From: Symsagittifera roscoffensis
Taxonomy: Eukaryota > Xenacoelomorpha > Acoela > Convolutidae
DNA: 64,000 nucleotides
Assembly (NCBI RefSeq): GCF_963678635.1
Contig: NC_087067.1
Coordinates: 23,565,547-23,629,546 of the forward strand
Reading direction: 5' to 3'
Shown: positions 25,931 through 38,188 of the stretch, one piece after another
Numbering within the stretch: the first letter of the stretch is position 1
Layout of the letters: the number at the start of each line of letters is the position of its first letter
Position numbers and translations under genes: made by a program
The notes under the pieces: model-generated
Told to the model about the DNA's origin: nothing
Seen by the model: the letters and a program-made list of their open reading frames with translations, nothing else
Databases searched by the model: none

Positions 25931-28686
25931 CACATTTTTACTCTAGCCTGACCCTCCAGCAAATTTTTTAAGATCCTAGTAAAAACTGTGAAACTATTGC
26001 ATTGGAGAAAAGAGTAATTTTATTCCCAATTTTAATAACTTGGTTATTGTTTTTCTGAACATGTCTTTATTTCACACCCACCAACTGGCTGCCGCTGCAA
26101 TTGAGAAAAAAAACAAAGCATTGAAAGATGATTCTCAATTTGCACTTTCGCCAACTAAGCACACTGCATCACTCGTGAAAATTGCCGATTAGCTTACAAG
26201 CAGAACGATTACACGAATATATTTATTGCGAAACCTTCAGAAAAATTGTCGAAAATCATTCACTTTCAATTTCAGCCTTAATTTGCAATGGATTTAATTT
26301 TGACATGAAGTCTAAAATATCAGAAAAAAATCGCCGAAAGTTGGGTTATTTCAGAGGTTGGAAATAACTATTTTGCCAAAAACTGACTGCTGAGTGGCGT
26401 GCGCATCTTCGTTATATCAGAGAAAAAACGGGAAAACGTTGCGTTTTCAAAAATTTTAGGAAAAATACGATGACTTTTTCTCTACCGAAATGATTTAGAA
26501 ATCAGATTCGACCATCTTAAAGTCTTAGCTTTTTCACATCTTGTGCAGACATGGTCCATGTTTCATTTTAGTATGGTTATGTCTGATTCAACCATTTGCA
26601 GATGTGGATTTTTCAAAATTACAGATCAGCAGAATACCAGAATCAGACCTGGAGCATACTTGATTCGGAACTTGATCACACCTGCACTGTTCAGGACCCG
26701 ACATGAGCAGACAATGATTGATATTTTCCATATCTTGACCAACAGTGCTCCTCTATCAATGTGACAAGGGGATGGGTTGAAGTTCAAACGAGGTGAAGCC
26801 ATGCTCCGGCTGACAATATTTGCTGTTTTGGGCCATGAACTCAAGTCATGATGCAATTAATCAAATAAGTCGGAAAGAACTTGCTACTGCTTGGATCGCA
26901 CGTCGTTTTAATTTATTTCAATGTTTACAAAACCAAAAGAGTAACCAAAAATAAATTCATGTGCCGCAAAAGTTATCTCTAAAAAAATCGAAGCGTTTTT
27001 TGGCAAAATTTTGTTTTTTACGCATTGTCCTAATATTTGAGGGTTGTTTGGCACCAAACTCATAGTGAAAATCAGTTCACGAAAAAAGCTTGAGAAACAT
27101 TCGATTTCATGAGTACAGTCGGGAAATGTCCCCCCCCATGCCCCATCCCAATCGCCGATTCGCCCAGCGCTAAGATATCTTTCTATCACGTCTTGCTGTA
27201 TCCTATTGCACTCTTTGTACCCTATCCATCTCGCTTCCTGGTTCCTAGTAGTCATTTCCCGTGAAGGTGAGGATAGGCATTGGGTATTGTGTTGCCCAAG
27301 AATGTCACTTAGCTGGGTTTAATTGCTCTCCCTCATCCCTCGCTGTGAGTGACGCCTCGTTCTAAAGTGACGGGAAATCCGGATCATTAATCGCACAGCA
27401 TACAAGTCTCATCTTCATCTTCTGGTCTATTTTTGACAATTGCCGTTTGGTAGATCGAAAGTTTCATATTGTCGAAAAAGTGAATGAACTCAATGAAAGC
27501 CTGGCGACATTCATCCCAGCAGAAATCACCTAAGAATGAACTACTTTTTAGTCAAAGAACCCTAATTATTTTCTATGGTCGCTTTAGGCGGCAGAATACA
27601 CTAGTTTTCAAAGGGAAGCGCAAGCCAAATAAAAATGCAGTGTTCTCATTGAAAAACTTCCAAAAATGACTCAAAACGACCTTTTTTCCTATAAATTATT
27701 TGCGTCACAGAAAATATAATTATTGATGGGTCAAAATATCCTGTTGGGTCAAGTATGTCCTTTGGTGGGACAAAGCTATTCTCAAAGCTAAACCGCCCGA
27801 CAAATATAAGTATAATCGATTCTGGGCCAAAAATATATCTACCCCCGTCAAAAATATGATGTGCATGCCCCTGACTTTTGAAAAAGTTTTTGAAGATCAA
27901 GCTCTTTCAACATAGCTTTGATAATCTGCGCTCAATTTTATAAATCAGCTGGTCAGAAATGTTGGTACTTTTGGGTGGTTTTATATATGAGAAGAGCTGT
28001 TTTTTATTTGAAAACGATTGCTCTCAAGTCTCTTTTGTGAAGATCAGTTTCTTCTTTTTTTTGTCGTAATTTTGAGACAAGTAGCTCTGGAAAAAATATA
28101 CATTTTTTGCTAAAATTGCTAGTAACTTCAAAAGAGCCAAACCCAAAAACCAAAATATCATATAAGCTGAAATGCGTGTTAAAAACCATACTCTATGTAA
28201 GATCTAGAAACTTTCACGTTTAAAAGTGAAAAAGACTTTCGATTACACTTTTAAGGACTTAAGAGTAAACCTCTCAAATTAATTGGCTAACAAATCTCGA
28301 GATTTGAATCCATGATGGTCCATTTCCACCCTCTACAACTATTGTAATCCTGTCTAAACCAGGGCCATCTCATACTAATTGTAAGCTGTCATTCCGACTC
28401 AGTGGATGATTTCCACCTCCATTGAGGAGATTTTTCATTCAATTAAAGAGCCTTAGAGGGGTGAAAAAGTGGATATAAGTCACGCATTTAGCCATGTGAG
28501 CAAGGTCAAATCTGTCAATGAGCTCGGAACTGTTCCCATTTTTGTTATTATCTTTTTGATTATACGTTTTCTAATTAAACGGAAGTCAAATTCTCGGATC
28601 TTCTCAAAAAGCGAAGGTCAGAAAAAGAAGAAAAATTGGATTTAAATCTTGGTATACGTTTACTTATTTGTCTAAATAATGGCAAC
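25931..28686. other. Non-coding, nothing firmly recognised
   Basis: Short frames only. A 115-codon minus frame at 26908-27255 crosses a C-run and shows no known domain. Confidence 0.4.
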
Positions 28687-28865
28687 GTCGGGGGCGAATT
28701 TAGGCGGGGGAGACGGATGTCTCCCACTCAGAGATTCGACACCCTCGCCACCCAAAGGGTACCCTCTTTGGTACTATTTTTCCACATCATTTTCGGTCAA
28801 ACTACCCTGAAGTTTTTGGTGCCAATATTGACCAATTTTGAGGGGGAGCGCGTGCCTATTATGCG
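28687..28865. mobile_element. Degenerate hAT-like MITE fragment
   Basis: GGGGGCGAATTTAGGCGGGG, GATTCGACACCCTCGCCACC and CAAAGGGTACC...TTGGTAC match the copy at 13571 in order. It ends after GAGGGGGAGCGCG. No intact ends. Confidence 0.65.
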
Positions 28866-30724
28866 GATCATATAATTTTGCTGTAATAATGTTTGTAGGT
28901 TGTTTGGAGTGCTCAAAAAAAAATCTTCGCATGGCCTAGAAATCCCCCCTTAACCAAAAAAACTATCATCGAATTGAGGTTAAAATTTGCTGTAAATCCA
29001 ATTTCTGATGCAATTCAGTCTTAATCAGAAATTCCATTCGGGCTGGGTTCATTCAAACATTCCAGTAGCATCCGCCTGAAAAACTCGTATTATTATATGA
29101 CCTCTTCGCAAAGAAAAAGATGCGTCGCAATACCTCCCCAATCGCATAAAAAAACGTCACGTAAATGAACCATCGTAATTAAAATCTCAACGCAAAAAGT
29201 TCTTATCACTTCGGGTGAAAATTCCGTCTGAAGTCAATTGAAAAGTTACAAATTTCTACCCTTTTGATAATGATACTCATCACGGGTGGATGCTCAATTG
29301 GTGTAGATATATTTTGTATGATGTGATGTGCTAAAGAGACATTTGGTGCTGCGAGTGACACTAAAAATTTGCCCAAATCAAAATTGACAGAGGAGAGGGT
29401 TTAGATGGAGAGAGATTGGGCCCAAACAAAAGGGCAGTCATCTCAGCCATCATACATCTTGATGCTCATCATCATTATCGCCATCGTCATCATCTGTTAA
29501 TCCAGTTAAGCTGTTGTAAACGAGCGCCATAATTGACCGCTTTCATTTAGGTATCTGTAAAATTAGCAGAGGACTTGTTAAAAATTTTAAATCACCTCAG
29601 ATCATTCAAATCTACTCTATTTTAAGAAACATTTTTGAGTGACATATTTTGGATCAAATTCTTTGGAACTCGTGTGTTTTTTCTGCTAGTATACTGAAAT
29701 TATTCAACATTGCTTTTTCGCAAGTTCTCATTCAAGTAATTTCTTTAAAAAGTTTCAATCTTATTCTGAAATCTTCATTTGTCCAGAAGTAAAGTCTTAT
29801 TTTTCGGCTAAGTGGCACTGATGATTCAAGTGTACGGCGGAGGATCTACTTTCTAACTTCGGCATGGATATCAGGGGGTATAGGTTTGGATGAAGAAGCG
29901 ACGGGTAGAGATAAAACGACAGGTAGGAAAAGACAAGATGACATTCCGAGGGTGAGCAGTCAATAGTAATAGATCAAGAAAAGAAGTGTAGCTATGCTGC
30001 AAGGACCCCAAATGCGATTAATGATATTCCGGTTAGAACAATACAACTTGTCACTTACATTTAAAGTGCAAATCTTATCACCATTTTACACTCCCATACC
30101 CCCATTAACCCATCCCCTATACCCCTACACATCCATTTTTACCCCCACCCCACACGAGATTAAATTTCGCCAATTTTCTTTTTTATCCCACTTAGAGATC
30201 CGGAATATCTCCCATACCTTTTTAACTCGTTTGTGTCGCTAATTGTTTTGTATTTCCTCAGATACTGAAAGGATTACAATAAACTATCCCAACTAATTGA
30301 TTGGCGTTTTTAGCATGTGAGAATCCGGTTTTAAAAATTTCATCCGAGGATTTTTTTTCAACGTTTTTCATCATTGCGAAAAATTATTGCTTAATTTTCG
30401 AAACGAAAGAATCAACAGCAGTCATTTTTGAGAAAAGCAGAAAATTATTCACAAAAAATGGCTGCGTTTCTATCTAAAACGTCAATAAAATCAGAGGTGA
30501 AATGGCTGAGCCTCTGTCGCTCTAGTCAAAGATTGGTAGTTCGAGAACTTTCAGAAATGTGCTACCCTTGAAAAATAATCAAAAAGAAGTTTTTTAAGCA
30601 GAGGCGCAAAGGTTTTTCTTTGCAAAGAACAGATCAGCTCGAAGTTTGATGGATTACATTGTGGATAAGCCTTTTTGATTGTTAATTGAACGACCAATTT
30701 AAAAACGTAGCCGGTTGCTGTGCA
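28866..30724. other. Non-coding, nothing recognised
   Basis: There is a short imperfect CAT-trinucleotide stretch at about 29455-29495 and a C-rich patch at 30080-30150. Otherwise no signal. Confidence 0.45.
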
Positions 30725-31775
30725 GTAGTACATAATGTTCCGAACATACATTTAGAAAAGGAAATTCAAAAATCAAGAAAAAAAACTTATAAGAATATAA
30801 AGAAAAATCAATTAATTTCAAAAACTTTACTAGCCCATAGTTTTTCAGGTCACTTTCGCCGATGCGATTGGAACAAAAAAAGATAGAGGTTGGAAAGAAA
30901 CTGCTCTTTTGTAGATTTACCTTGTACTGTTTTTCTCAGTGTTTTTCAGTTTTTTATTAAGATTTCTCGAGCGTGAAAAAAATATGAGAATCAAAAAACA
31001 AATTTTGACTAACTTCAAAAAACTTTACTGGCCCATAGTTTCTTCAGGACACTTTCACCGATGTGATTGGAACAAAAATAGATAGAAATTGGAATGAAAT
31101 TGCTCATTTGTAGATTTACCTTGTACTGTTTTTCTCAGTGCTTTTCAGTTTTTTAGGATTCCTCGAGCGTGAAAAAAAAACTATAAGAATCAAAAAACAA
31201 GTTTCGACTAACTTTAAAGAACTTTACTAGCCCATAGTTTCTTTGATTTTTTTCACGCTCGAGAAATCCTAAAAAAAACTGAAAAGCACTGAGAAAAACA
31301 GTACAAGGTAAATCTACAAAAGAACAATTTCATTCCAACATCTATTTTTTTGTTCCAATCACATCGGTAAAATTGACCTGAAGAAACTATGGGCTAGTAA
31401 ATTTTTTTTGAATTCAGTCGAATTTTGTTTTTTGATTCTTATAGTTTTTTTTCACGCTCGAGAAATCTTTAAAAAAACTGAAAAGGACTAAGAAAAACAG
31501 TACAAGGTAAATCTACAAAACATACATAATGTTCCGTACATACATTTTAAAAAAGAAATTCAGAAATCAAGAAAAAAAATTTATGAGAATATAAAAAATT
31601 TCAATTAATTTCAAAAACTTTACTAGCCCATAATTTTTTCAGGTCATTTTCACCGATGCGATTGGAACAAAAAAAAGATAGAGGTTGGAATGAAATTGCT
31701 TTTTTTGTAGACTTACCTTGTACTGTTTTTCTCAGTGCTTTTCAGTTTTTTTTTCATATTTCTAGAGCGGAAGGA
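30725..31775. repeat. Satellite of roughly 200-bp units in direct and inverted orientation
   Basis: Direct units at about 30811-31009 and 31010-31208 share ACTTTACTAGCCCATAG, GATGCGATTGGAACAAAA, GTAGATTTACCTTGTACTG and CTCGAGCGTGAAAAA. The array then switches strand near 31240. Inverted units (CACGCTCGAGAAATC..., CAGTACAAGGTAAATCTAC) run to about 31520, and a further direct unit follows to 31775. Two copies of ACATAATGTTCCG (about 30730 and 31526) mark unit edges. Confidence 0.85.
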
Positions 31776-32230
31776 AAAAGTTTTTGTCATAACAAACAGA
31801 AAACAATTTGATGAAAAATTAGGTTTAGCGATGCCCAGATACCAATGAGTCATGCCAAAAAGGTTTGGATTGCTGGATAACAGTTATAGATTGAGTTGTT
31901 TTTCGCTATGACTGACGAACCAACGGTTGTCATTTTCATATGGCTAATGCTGTCTGAAAGCTCTAAAACTCAATAGCTTTTGACTTTTCGTGGAATCGAA
32001 ATTTTTTTTTCTATAGATTTATCATTGATTTCATTATGACTTGACAACATGTTTTCAATTTCAAATATAAAAAGCCCCGCGTGCGTTTGCTTTAAAAAAA
32101 TTTTTTGTTTTGTAGAATTGCAATTTTGAACAGCATGCACTTAGCCGAATGCGCTCAGGCAAAAGTGAAAATTTAACTCTTATAACATATCAAACAGGTT
32201 TTTCAAAAAAAAACATTAAATTTTAGAATA

Positions 32231-32770
32231 ATACCCCACATACCCCCCACCACCACCTGAACCCACATACCCCCACCCCACCTGAACCCACACCCAAGCG
32301 AATGTACGGCCTGGCCTAATCCATTTCAAAACCTAAACTCAAATTGCAAAAAGATTCTGTTGAGCTCTCCCCCCCCCCCCAACGTTTGCCCCTTTGCTCC
32401 TCTTCAATTCCCCTAACGTTTGCCCCTTTGCTCCCCTCCCCCCACTGAACAACCCCCCCCCCACCTGAACACAACCCCCCCACCACCTGAACACACCCCC
32501 CCACCACCTGAACAACCCCCGCCTGAACAACCCCCTGATCTACTTAACAATCTCCCCCCCCCCCCTTTCAAGAAAGGGGGAGATTCTTTCGTAGGTACAA
32601 AGGGGGGGTAGATCCCAACCCCCACCCCTACCTGAACCCACATACCCCCCTTCTCCCCCACCTGAACCCACATACCCCCCACCTCACCTGAACCCACACC
32701 CACCTGAACACATTACGTTGGGGGCAAAGGGGGGTTTGTTGTAAATGGGCAAACGCTAGGGGGTGTAATG
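32231..32770. repeat. C-rich minisatellite in an inverted-arm element
   Basis: Tandem units of the type ACCTGAACACACCCCCCCACC with variable C-runs, also as ACCTGAACCCACATACCCCC. Two copies of AACGTTTGCCCCTTTGCTCC occur near 32380-32437 and a reverse-complement copy (ACGTTGGGGGCAAAGGGG) near 32716. A perfect hairpin CCCCCTTTCAAGAAAGGGGG is at about 32562-32581. All frames here are low-complexity artefacts on both strands. Confidence 0.85.
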
Positions 32771-32899
32771 TTGAGTAATATAAAAAGTAACAAAAATATC
32801 AAAGTTAGGTAGAAAAAAATTCAATTGAACAACAAGTAACCAACGTAACCAACTTTAATTTTAAACGTAGAAAAGACTTTATGTGCGTTGAAATTCGCA

Positions 32900-33132
32900 T
32901 CTCAGTAAGGTGGAAAAAAAATCGATTATAATTTAGTTTCATTGTCAGTGTCCACAAAAGTGAAAAGAAAATCGATTATAATGGATGAAAAAAGGATTTT
33001 GTTGCCTCGAAAAATAGTAATATTATAATCCATTTTTAATTGATTATAATCGATTTGTTTTCATTTTTGTGGACACTGACAAGGAAACGCATTTATAATC
33101 AATTTTTATTCTTGGAACTCCAATGCGGGTAG
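32900..33132. mobile_element. Family F1 arm: AT-rich palindromic segment
   Basis: AATCGATTATAAT...ATTATAATCGATTT forms inverted halves (about 32930 and 33050) around GTCAGTGTCCACAAAAGTG and its complement. The right end CTCCAATGCGGGTAGA is the F1 end type. It borders the C-rich block at 32231-32770 and may be the arm of the same element. Confidence 0.5.
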
Positions 33133-33399
33133 ATTAAATTGACATCGATTTAAACATAAAACACTAAATAGATTAACAAAAAGAATGAAAATGAATGAAA
33201 GTGATCTTAATTCCAAGCCAAATACAGCCGAATATAATTAAACTGACTTAAATCCATGTTTTCACGTTTCTACTTGTCTTTGCTTTTAGGGAGATTCAAG
33301 CGAACTTGAGTAAAATTAAATCAAATCTTTTTTCACTCTAATTTTTTTGAGTTTCTTTTGCAATTTTCATTGTTCATCTTTTTTTCATGTTGTATCTCA

Positions 33400-33890
33400 C
33401 AACCAACGCTATGAATTTTTTATAGCGACTGGTAATGTAACAAATATATCTGATTTTTTTCTACGATTACATTGCCGGTTTTCAGCTCAAAATTTGAGAT
33501 AAAGTGACCATTTTTTGATTGGTTTATGCTCAGAATCTGATTTAAATTGATGATTTTCTAGGCTTTAATTGCCTGTTTTTGATCTCTGATTGTGATTTTT
33601 ATATTTTATACTTTTCTTTTTTTTACATTAATGATTTTCTATAACTTCACAGCATATTTTTAGCTTTTAATCTTATGTTTTTAAATATTTTTTTGATTGG
33701 TGTCATAGGTTTTTGCTCAAGATCTGATATCACTTTGATGACTTTTTTACGATTTCATAACATGTTTTTGAGCTCAAAACCTGGTGATATCGACCTTTAT
33801 CTTGATTCATTACACAAGTTTTTACTCAAAATCTGGTATACATATTGTTCGCTGACTTCATAGCATATTTTTGAGTTCAAAACTTGATTG
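33400..33890. repeat. Degenerate short-period tandem repeat
   Basis: Recurring TTTTTGAGCTCAAAACCTG-like and CATAGCATATTTTT-like phrases at intervals of about 60-75 bp, heavily diverged. No coding signal. Confidence 0.5.
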
Positions 33891-36211
33891 AGAATAAAAA
33901 ATAAAAGTTTGTGAATTTTTTTTAAAACGTGTTTTTTTGCGATTTTGAACACTAATTAATCTGCTCAAAGGTTTTTTTAAAAATTGATTCAAGTTTATTA
34001 TAGCAAATTTTATATTGATTTGAGCAAGGTTCTAAAGAACTGAAGACTTTAAAGAGCTTGAAATCTATCCACATCGGTGTGAATCGATGAATTTTTGGAC
34101 ACTTAATTGATCAAAATTTTTTAAGAAAAGATTGATTTAAAATCCATTTCATTTTCCAAAATGTACATGGTTAATCGATTTGGATCGATTTAAAATCTAT
34201 TTAAATCTATCCGAAACCATTTTTGCCAGTGCGGGTACAGTGGGGCTCATTCATTTGTTCATTTTAAATTTTGCTTCTCAATTCCGATTGTTTCTCGTGT
34301 TTGTTGACTTTGGGTCAGGCTGAAAGCAGCTAAGTCATCTTGTATCTATCGTAATCAGTTTTTCATCTATAAATTTTTTCATTAACTTTTCCTAATTTCT
34401 AACCCACACATGGGCTGAACTTTCAGTTACTCAAGGGAGTGAAATATTAATTTCGCTCTAAGTTTCAGGATTAAATAACGGCGCTATATCTTTGATCAAA
34501 CAATTTCTCCCAATTAATTTTAAGCAATTCATGATTTAATCAAAAGCTTTTTCTATCAGTTATTACAAAGGAGGGGTGAATACATATTTTGATTACGGAA
34601 AATCAATTTTTTGTTGGATTTTGCTTAATTGTTTCAGGATATTTTTATAAACAGGGTTGGTTGTTTCTTCTGTTTTTGTTCAAAAATATGTTTTTGAATC
34701 CGTTTGTGAGCGGCTCCTATAATTGAGGGCCTAAATTAGCGAAGAAGGACAATAGGTATTTCATTTGGGTGATTACAGCGGTTGGATATTGAAAGGATTG
34801 GAAGGGTGAAACACAAAGCGATCAGAGAACAAGTTTCATCTTGTGAACAAATGTAATTCCGTTTTATTCAGGTGGAATCACTTTGAATTTTCAATTATTT
34901 CACCGCTCTTCAGTGTTTTTCACACTTTCGAAATGCATCTTTTGAGCGTCAAGTTCAAAAAAAAAACAATTTTCACGGCGGCGGATTTAGTTTTTTTTTG
35001 CATGGGTTCATTGGATGGGTCTCAAAAAGCTGACAATTGCTAATTTCATCAAAGTGCGAAACAAAAACGCGATAGTGTTTGTTATTTTTCCATTTGTGTT
35101 AATGGAATTTTTCAGCTCCTTTTGTTGAAACTTGGGCGCCTCTCACCTAATCTAACAGTCTAGTTTAATCACGAAACGGGAGCAAAAGTGATCAAAATTG
35201 AAAGCAAGAGCTCGCCAAGCGTTAAGCTGATCACTTAGTACACCAATACAGGTAGTTTTTGATACGCAACAAAGACCCGTATTGAGATTAAGTGTGGGCA
35301 GATTAAAGAAAGAGGAACAAAATGACTATCATGGAAAATAAATAGAAGGAGAAAAGGGGTGAGAAAAAGAATTCGCCCGGGGGAAAAGTGACACTTGGTT
35401 GACAATGGAACATTTTAATTAACTGTATGCACTATTGTTGGGAGTCATTTTAGTCAGTTAAATATTCATAAGTTGCCTTGTTTTACAAATGTACACCTAT
35501 CCCCTAATCAGTAATCGGGTATAAAACAACAAAAAAGCAATTTAGAACTTACACAAATACCTTTTCCTGTGTTGAATTTAACAAAAAAAAATATATTTTC
35601 TTTAGCTCCCTTGCCGAAAAATTAAGAGAAAAATATCCTCGATACTCATCGCTTATCGTGCGCGTCCATTATCATTTTCTCTCCCAAAACAAATGAATTT
35701 TCTGACAATTTCACAATCATCAAACTGTGATGAAATAGACTTTTGTTTAAGTCAATTTTCAACTTAACTCGTTAAAAGGTGCTCACAAGATTAAATTCCT
35801 TTCAAAACAGCCCGAAGTAAATTAGAACATGATAAGAAATAGCTGATAAAAAGTATTTTGTTATTTTTTGTAAAAGCAACTCTCCTAGTTTGTGTTGCTA
35901 ATCAAATTGATATCGTAGTGCATCTGCAGCGAAGCTCTCAAAAATCAAAACAGTATCGCTTTTATTAAAAGGAAGCGATGAAAAAGTAAATTAAATATTA
36001 AAAACAGGCGTAAAATATCCCGCTTGTTAGTCCAGGGTTAAAAAAAGCTCAGTTTTGAAATTGAGTCAAAAGTCAAAATCAAAAGTCAAAGTCAAAATCA
36101 AAAGGCAGGCTCTCTTTTATACGTTTGTCAAACTTCCCTTGAGATAATTCTTAGGGTCGGTCAAGCAATAACGTTCGTTGATGTCGCAAAATAACGCCAA
36201 AAATCGATTTA
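33891..36211. other. Non-coding left flank of the retroelement
   Basis: No supported gene. There is a short AGTCAAA-type microsatellite at about 36062-36103 and an F1-type relic (CCAGTGCGGGTA) at about 34229. Confidence 0.5.
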
Positions 36212-36215
36212 TTAG
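36212..36215. repeat. Target-site duplication, left copy (TTAG)
   Basis: The four bases TTAG directly outside the left LTR are repeated directly outside the right LTR. Four-bp duplications are normal for gypsy/errantivirus-type integrases. Confidence 0.85.
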
Positions 36216-36625
36216 TGAGTTAGGACCGAGTTGGTTAACTCATAGAGTAATTTCGGATAGGGTACACCGTCTGCTCGTCACGCTATCTTATTTTCGGCCG
36301 GATAGATTCGTGCAACTTCTTAGTCTAATACCGATCCTAATCTTACTCTTATACTATCTAGTCTCAGGTTGTTTAACTAGTCTCTGCTAGGCTCAATAGA
36401 TCTAGGGTATACTGGTTTATTGCGGCTGCTGAAGTGCTCGGGAGAGTCCAACTAATTTCTAAGTTAAATTCAAATCTCTCTGGTGCTGAAATTACAAGTA
36501 ACTTCAGCACTTACAAATAAGTGGGTTGTTAGTTAGATGGATCATGATTGGTTAATATTAAATACTTTACATTGGTAAAACATTTAATTTATCCAATCAT
36601 AAAATATAGTTTAGATCAGGTTCCA
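36216..36625 (-). repeat. 3' LTR (410 bp)
   Basis: Downstream LTR, identical by eye to the 5' copy (constant offset of 18,443 bp). AATAAA on the minus strand at 36421-36416 is the probable polyadenylation signal. The hairpin GTGCTGAA/TTCAGCAC spans 36483-36510. Confidence 0.97.
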
Positions 36626-36637
36626 CCCATCCGGGTT
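36626..36637 (-). other. Probable polypurine tract (weak)
   Basis: Directly upstream of the 3' LTR in element orientation lies CCCGGATGGG and then TGGAACC. Only GGATGGG is purine-like and it carries a T, so this plus-strand primer is short and atypical. It is assigned by position. Confidence 0.45.
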
Positions 36638-38106
36638 TTACAGTGTTTTTTAGAACAGTTCTTCTGTAGTTCAAGGATGGATGATGGACGTTGGTATTTG
36701 GCGAACATCACAATTTTCTTTCGCTTCTCCTTGTGACAACGACTGAGTCTTTGCAACAAAACCAATTCTGATTTCAGAATGGTTGGCTATGTCAGGTTTT
36801 TCTGTTCTTCAGGGAGAACTTCCTTTGTATCTGATCTAGCTTGGGAATGGCGTGGAGATTGTGCGTGGAGGGGATGCCTGATTACTCGGATCTGTACGTA
36901 TACTTGAACATCGAGGTGGTCATTGGTCTAGTTCAATGAAGTCCTTTTCTGCGGAGTCAAGTCGTACTCTAAATCCTTTGAGTTGTGATTGTGAGTGGCA
37001 TATCGATTGTAGTTGGTCATTCTCTCTCGAGTGTAGTGAGGTCGTCTTGTCTTTTGATGTTCGTCCTTGGTGTTGTATTCTGATCTATATATTGCATCAT
37101 GTGATTTTACATTTTATAAAACTTTTATTAGTTTAATATTTTTTAATCATGATTTTAGTTAGTTGTTTTCACAAAAGCTTTTTGTTTTAGTTCGGTTATT
37201 TTGAAGAGTTACTCACCCTTGAGTAGCTCTTATTAAAAATAAAGGTGTGGTCACAAAGCGTGGATGTAGCACGGTGGGTTAGGCCGGCTATAGAGCATGC
37301 TCAGGACGTCCTTTCCTGGTGGGTTAGGCCAGGTGTGGGAGTATGATTTCATGCGGTTTTTGTGAGGGGTCCTGTTATGTGACAACGTTTTATGTTGGGT
37401 TTGTTGTGGTTTTACTTATGTTTCTTTGGTTGTGTCCTTTTTTCAAAAATCAAATTGTTTGTGGTATGGGTTTGTCTTTCGACTTTTTTGTGTTTTATTA
37501 TTTCTTTCTAAGACTTTATAATAGTCTTCAAAAGAATAAATTATCCAGTTTTAAACTGGGTTAATCCGGTTTGGGTACCGTTGGTTTCCTTTTCTTAGTC
37601 ATGCTGTTATTCTATGATTTGTGGTATTTAGTAAGCTGCGTTGGTTAGTTTTGTTTAGTATATGATTCCTCTCCAACCGGGTTAAAGGAAAGTTTGAAAC
37701 TTGTTATCGTGTGTTAGAGTTATTGAGTGTGAAAACTTGAAACTGAAATTCATTATTTTAAACAATTCTTCGTGGGCGAGCTGTGCGAGTATGGATAGAA
37801 TTTCTGTGCGAGTGAATGAAAATATCAAAAGGTTAGTACTGCAATTGCATTTTATTAATTTACTGCATAGAATTTGGAAATTTACTGCTAGTAATGGGGG
37901 AATTTTAAGATACAAATTTTCATCATATGTAGATTTACTGCTTTTGGGGGAAAATTTTATAAATTAATTTACTGCATTGGTATTGAATTTATAAATTTAT
38001 ATGTGTAAGAGATTAATAGAATTTTGGAAATTTGTTTGATGAAATTTGCGATTTTTATTTGTCTTTTGTGGTTTTTGTAGGTGATCGTCGGATGAAGGCT
38101 AAAAAT
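36638..38106 (-). other. Retroelement 3' non-coding tract
   Basis: About 1.5 kb between the last ORF and the 3' LTR with no coherent minus-strand frame. It contains a repeated GGTGGGTTAGGCC motif (plus strand) at about 37272 and 37319. Role unknown. Confidence 0.55.
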
Positions 38107-38185
38107 CTAAAGAAAACATGAATAAAGAATGGTGAGTTTTTCAATGTTTTAATTAGTTAGTAATATTCATTTAATTCATACTTAC
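38107..38185 (-). other. Candidate short intron directly after the last stop codon
   Basis: On the minus strand the stop TAA (38191-38189) is followed by CAG and then GTAAGTATG (intron start 38185). A TACTAAC branch-like motif and a pyrimidine-rich TTTTCTTTAG ending at 38107 follow, giving a 79-nt intron. A second AG ends at 38099 (87 nt). All three signals fit animal splice consensus. No transcript is available to confirm it. Confidence 0.5.
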
Positions 38186-38188
38186 CTG

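Noticed and set aside
26908-27255. 115-aa minus-strand frame
   Set aside because: Some plausible composition at the start, but it crosses a C-run and ends in Phe-rich sequence; no recognised family.
32316-32703. Gly-rich and Pro-rich frames on both strands
   Set aside because: Translation of the C-rich minisatellite; open in several frames at once.
36178-36390. 70-aa frame overlapping the left LTR (and its twin in the right LTR)
   Set aside because: Lies in LTR sequence on the strand opposite to the element's genes; identical in both LTRs only because the LTRs are identical.
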